In this document: positions 33,106 to 35,964 of the stretch, in pieces
How positions within the stretch are numbered: the first letter of the stretch is position 1
Layout of the letters: each line of letters starts with the position of its first letter
Source of the DNA: F23-B02 sp963613665
Lineage (GTDB): Bacteria > Bacillota > Clostridia > Oscillospirales > Oscillospiraceae
Assembly: GCA_963613665.1 (NCBI GenBank)
Contig: CAVEAL010000023.1
Coordinates: 1-35,964 of the forward strand
Direction of reading: 5' to 3'
DNA length: 35,964 bases
Translations under genes and position numbers: made by a program
Notes under the pieces: model-generated
The model's input: the letters and a program-made list of their open reading frames with translations, nothing else
Told to the model about the DNA's origin: nothing
Database searches by the model: none

Positions 33106-35424
33106 TTACACACGTTTATGCTTCTGCGCGATATCGTCTATGTCCTCTTTAAACAGCGGACGCAGCCGCAGGATACGGTGCCTGAGCGTCGTGCGTGTAA
33201 TGAAGCGGTCACCCCATACGAGCATCTGCGGCAGCACGAACAGCACCAGCAGCAGAGATATGATCGTTCCGCGCCCCAGCACGAGGCCGATTACGGAGAT
33301 TATGCTCTCGCTGCTTATGAAGCCGATGAGCAGCCCCGCGATGACGAGTATGCTGCCGCTCGTCACGAGCGTGGGCAGCGCGCCGTTGAGCGCAAGGCGT
33401 ATCGATCTGCGGCGCGAGACGTTCTGCCCGCGCAGCTCGAGATATCGGTTTGAAACGACTATGGCATAGTCTATATTCGCGCCCATCTGGATGGCGCTGA
33501 CTATCAGATATCCGACGAAGAACACCGGACTCTGTGTGAAGTACGATATCGAGAAGTTTATCCATATGCTGCCCTGAATGACCGCTATGAGCAGCACCGA
33601 CAGTCCCGCCGAGCGGAACACGAGCATTATTACCAGCACCACGAACAGCGCCGACAGTGCGCTTACCATTATATTATCCGTCGAGAACGAGTCCTTCAGG
33701 TCGCGCGAGGCCGTCGCGTCGCCGGTGACGTAAACATCCTCGCCGTAATAGCTCTCGGCTATGCCGTGGATCTTTTCTATGAGCGCGTAGCTTTCGTCCG
33801 ACTGCACGGCCGTGTCCGAGTAAACGAGCATGCGGCTGTATTTCCTGCCCTGAAGCTGTTTCTTCGCGTCGGAAAGCTGAGTGTACAGGCTCTCTATCAT
33901 GTCGAGCTGATCCTGCGAAAGCTCAATGCTGCCGTCTCCGGAAATATCGTGCAGGAACAGGAACAGGTCGATCAGCGGTACCTTGTATTCGCGCATGTTC
34001 TCCTGCACCTGATCGTAATCGGCGTGGCGCGCGGCATAGAACACGAACAGCGCCGAGGCCGTCGTGTCGTCGAGCCCCGCGAGCTCGGAAAACTCCGCTA
34101 TGCTGAGCCTGTCGCCGAGCCGGTAGTCGCCCGCGGCCTTGACCGAGGCAATGCCCAGCACGGACGAGACATGGTCGAGCTGCGAAATCTCGTCGAGCAT
34201 CGCCGCCTCCGTCTCATAGTCTCCCGTCGGTACGACGAGCGCCATCATGTTTTTGTTCCCGAAGGTGCTTATTATATCCTGATGCGCCTTCTGCGAGTCG
34301 TTAAGACGCAGGGGCAGGTCATCGCTGTAGTTGTACGAAAACGGGCACATGCTCGAAAACCAGAACGCTGCCGCCGCGGCGAGAATGAATACCGGCGGCA
34401 CTATCTTGTGCGTTTTCCACGCGAAGCGCCCGACCGCGTTTATGTTCGGCATGAAGCTGCGGTGCCGCGTTTTTTCTATCGCGCGGCTGAACATGACGAG
34501 CAGCCCCGGCATGAGCAGAAACACCGTCAGCATCGATATGAGTATCGATTTTATCAGCACCTTGCCGAGGTCGCCGCCGAGACCGAACTGCATGAAGGTC
34601 ATGGCGACAAGGCCGCCGATGGTCGTCAGCGAGGACGAGGCTATCTCCGGTATCGCCTTTGCCAGCGCCTCTATCGCCGCGTCGTACGGCTCATGCAGCC
34701 GCCGCTCCTCGGCAAAGCGGTTGCACAGTATGATCGCATAGTCTATCGCCAGCGCGAGCTGCAAAATAAGCGTCACGGAGTTGGCGACGTAGGAGATCTC
34801 CGTGAACAGGAAGTTCGAGCCCTGCTGGAGCGCCGCCGCCATGCCGAAGGTTATCAGCAGCACCGGCACCTCGGCGTAGCTGCGCGAGGTCAGAAGCAGC
34901 AGAATGATGACCGTCACGACGCTCAGCGCGCCGATCACGAGCATCTCACCCAGAAGCTGGCTGCTGAAATCGAAGCCGACCTCGGTGTAGAGCTTGATAT
35001 CATCACTGTCGTACCTGCTCTCGGCGAGGGCGGTCACGTCCGCAAGCGCCTGCTTGCTGACCTCGTCGTCCGTGTCTCCGGCAAAGGTCACCGTCAGGAG
35101 CGCAGAGCCGGATCTGTAATGCTCCTCGGTGTCGTCAAAGCTCACCGAGCGCACGCCGTCTGTCTCCGCAAGGTCCTGCGACAGCGTGAGCGCGTCGTCG
35201 TACGATATGTGTTCGATCATGAGGTCGGCCGTCGCAAAGGTCGTAAATTCGCCGTCCATGGCGTTCAGACCGCGCCGCGTCTCCGTCTCTTCGGGCAGAA
35301 AATGGAACAGATCGTTCTCGACCGTCGTCAGCTGCGAGGTATATACCGACAGGCAGGCCAGAGCGATGAACAGTACAAGTATGAGCTTCCTGCCGTCAAT
35401 GATGAATTTTGCTGTTTTATGCAT
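33106..35424 (-). CDS. MMPL/RND-family transporter
   Basis: A membrane protein of 772 residues with the RND layout: N-terminal TM (LILVLFIALACLSVYTS), a large extracytoplasmic loop, five to six TM segments (about 180-360), a second loop and five to six TM segments near the C-terminus (including SALSALFVVLVIMLVFRSA and LVLFVLPQMLVWG). MMPL proteins such as YdfJ and MmpL export lipids or hydrophobic compounds, usually by proton coupling; ALAIDYAIILCNRFAEER and QMGANIDYAIVVSNRYLELR are the paired family motifs with charged membrane residues. The ATG at 35424 is used because TTGGAG lies upstream; a longer frame to 35484 runs into the promoter. The coiled-coil protein follows on the same strand. 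Confidence 0.9.
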   Translation of the reverse strand: MHKTAKFIIDGRKLILVLFIALACLSVYTSQLTTVENDLFHFLPEETETRRGLNAMDGEFTTFATADLMIEHISYDDALTLSQDLAETDGVRSVSFDDTEEHYRSGSALLTVTFAGDTDDEVSKQALADVTALAESRYDSDDIKLYTEVGFDFSSQLLGEMLVIGALSVVTVIILLLLTSRSYAEVPVLLITFGMAAALQQGSNFLFTEISYVANSVTLILQLALAIDYAIILCNRFAEERRLHEPYDAAIEALAKAIPEIASSSLTTIGGLVAMTFMQFGLGGDLGKVLIKSILISMLTVFLLMPGLLVMFSRAIEKTRHRSFMPNINAVGRFAWKTHKIVPPVFILAAAAAFWFSSMCPFSYNYSDDLPLRLNDSQKAHQDIISTFGNKNMMALVVPTGDYETEAAMLDEISQLDHVSSVLGIASVKAAGDYRLGDRLSIAEFSELAGLDDTTASALFVFYAARHADYDQVQENMREYKVPLIDLFLFLHDISGDGSIELSQDQLDMIESLYTQLSDAKKQLQGRKYSRMLVYSDTAVQSDESYALIEKIHGIAESYYGEDVYVTGDATASRDLKDSFSTDNIMVSALSALFVVLVIMLVFRSAGLSVLLIAVIQGSIWINFSISYFTQSPVFFVGYLIVSAIQMGANIDYAIVVSNRYLELRGQNVSRRRSIRLALNGALPTLVTSGSILVIAGLLIGFISSESIISVIGLVLGRGTIISLLLVLFVLPQMLVWGDRFITRTTLRHRILRLRPLFKEDIDDIAQKHKRV

Positions 35425-35455
35425 GTGTGTCTCCAACTGAATTGTATGTCTGTTT

Positions 35456-35484
35456 ATTTTATTATAAAAAGGTTCAAACATCAA
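35456..35484 (-). promoter_or_regulatory. promoter of the MMPL operon
   Basis: On the minus strand TTGATG (35479-35484) and TAAAAT (35456-35461) are 17 bases apart, and an overlapping TATAAT (35461-35466) is also present. The transcript start would be some 20-30 bases before the ATG at 35424. Confidence 0.55.
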
Positions 35485-35514
35485 GCCGTAATCGTCACAA
35501 TTTTTTCAGAGATG

Positions 35515-35660
35515 TTTTTTTGGAGGCGCATTGACGCACCTACGGATACGTTCGCTGCGTCAGCCCGGCTTTTTGGCGGCGCATTGACGCACCTACGGAT
35601 ACGTTTGTTGCGTCAGCCCGACCGAAGACTGCGTAGGAAACCGTGACAGGCGGAACAGGC
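35515..35660. repeat. Two partial intergenic repeats near the right edge
   Basis: TTTTTTGGAGGCGCATTGAC, ACGGATACGTTCGCTGCG, CAGCCCGGC, then a second TTTTTGGCGGCGCATTGAC copy passing into CAGCCCGACCG and GGAAACCGTGACAGGCGG. A CTTCCCCTTTGAGGGGAAGG module fragment follows at 35759-35778. Bases 35661-35758 show nothing I can assign. Confidence 0.7.
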
Positions 35661-35777
35661 AAGATAAGTTTTCTACAGAGAATGACGGTAGTTTTGGTCG
35701 GGCAACAGCAGCTGCGTTTTGCTCAGTCTTCATGCGAAACGCCCGCCGCGGCGAGCGGCTTCCCCTTTGAGGGGAAG

Positions 35778-35964
35778 GTGGATAGATTATCATATGAAGT
35801 GCAACACCTGAAAAAAGAAAGACAACCTGGCCAAACTTGTGTAAAATGTAATCACCACAAAACATTCACAAGACCAGCTATAAAAAGTCAAGGGAAAAAT
35901 AAGCGCAGGGACGGAATTTTGATCAATGAGTGGAGGCCTAAAAAAGCAGCACAAAAGCCCCTGC
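35778..35964 (+). CDS. partial open frame at right edge, AT-rich (possible gene start)
   Basis: A plus-strand frame stays open from about 35778 to the end of the window (62 codons) without a stop. It could begin at GTG 35778 or 35799. The translation is Lys/Gln-rich and contains TCVKCNHHKTFTRP, with Cys and His spaced like a small zinc site. Composition (mostly A, many AAA and CAA codons) differs from the GC-rich genes of the window, which hints at foreign DNA. There is no good ribosome-binding site and no recognisable family, so a chance open frame is quite possible. Confidence 0.25.
   Translation, partial: MDRLSYEVQHLKKERQPGQTCVKCNHHKTFTRPAIKSQGKNKRRDGILINEWRPKKAAQKPL

Noticed and set aside
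35593..35865. 90-residue minus-strand frame near the right edge
   Set aside because: Mostly repeat-derived sequence, without a convincing start signal.

Overview
The window looks like the replication-origin neighbourhood of an endospore-forming Clostridia chromosome, probably an Oscillospiraceae/Ruminococcaceae-type gut Firmicute. The evidence is the gene set (dnaA, dnaN, S4-domain protein, recF, remB-like, gyrB, gyrA, parA/parB with parS sites), sporulation and germination genes (GerA, GerC and GerB family proteins, GPR protease), and GC-rich coding sequence set in AT-richer intergenic DNA. The family-level placement is inference from memory only.

Layout: bases 1-230 carry two tandem near-consensus promoters on the minus strand, reading off the left edge, almost certainly for an rRNA operon. 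Next come the germinant-receptor genes gerA-gerC and gerB and a small XRE regulator (plus strand, 312-4770). From 4851 to 18611 everything is on the minus strand: ABC exporter, RNase HI, SHOCT-like membrane protein, gyrA, YgjV-like protein, gyrB, remB-like, recF, S4 protein, dnaN, dnaA. The dnaA-dnaN gap has DnaA-box-like sites and AT-rich DNA (candidate oriC). mfd diverges from dnaA, where many Firmicutes have rpmH-rnpA. Further right are mscL, serS, parB, parA, two parS sites and gpr (minus), rpsT (plus), a lysR / prolyl-tRNA-deacylase-like / EamA-transporter module, and a coiled-coil membrane protein with an MMPL-family transporter (minus).

Most gene-to-gene gaps are filled with one family of repeats, which is the most unusual feature of the window. 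The full form is about 200-220 bp, with inverted termini beginning T-tract + GAGGCGC and ending GCGCCTC + A-tract. There are about 85-bp half units, tandem and partial copies, and versions carrying a second module with a TTCCCC/GGGGAA hairpin. Termini abut stop codons or ribosome-binding sites. In mfd, rnhA, lysR and the remB-like gene the terminus itself encodes the last residues (L/A-E-A-H or L-E-A-I) and the stop codon in one fixed frame. The elements look like non-autonomous MITE/REP-like repeats; no transposase is visible in the window.

Functionally the window couples initiation (DnaA, DnaN), supercoiling (GyrA/B), repair (RecF, Mfd, RNase HI), segregation (ParA/ParB/parS) and translation (SerS, S20, the rRNA promoters) with spore biology (Ger proteins, GPR, remB-like). 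All functional calls come from reading the translated sequences; no database search was run.
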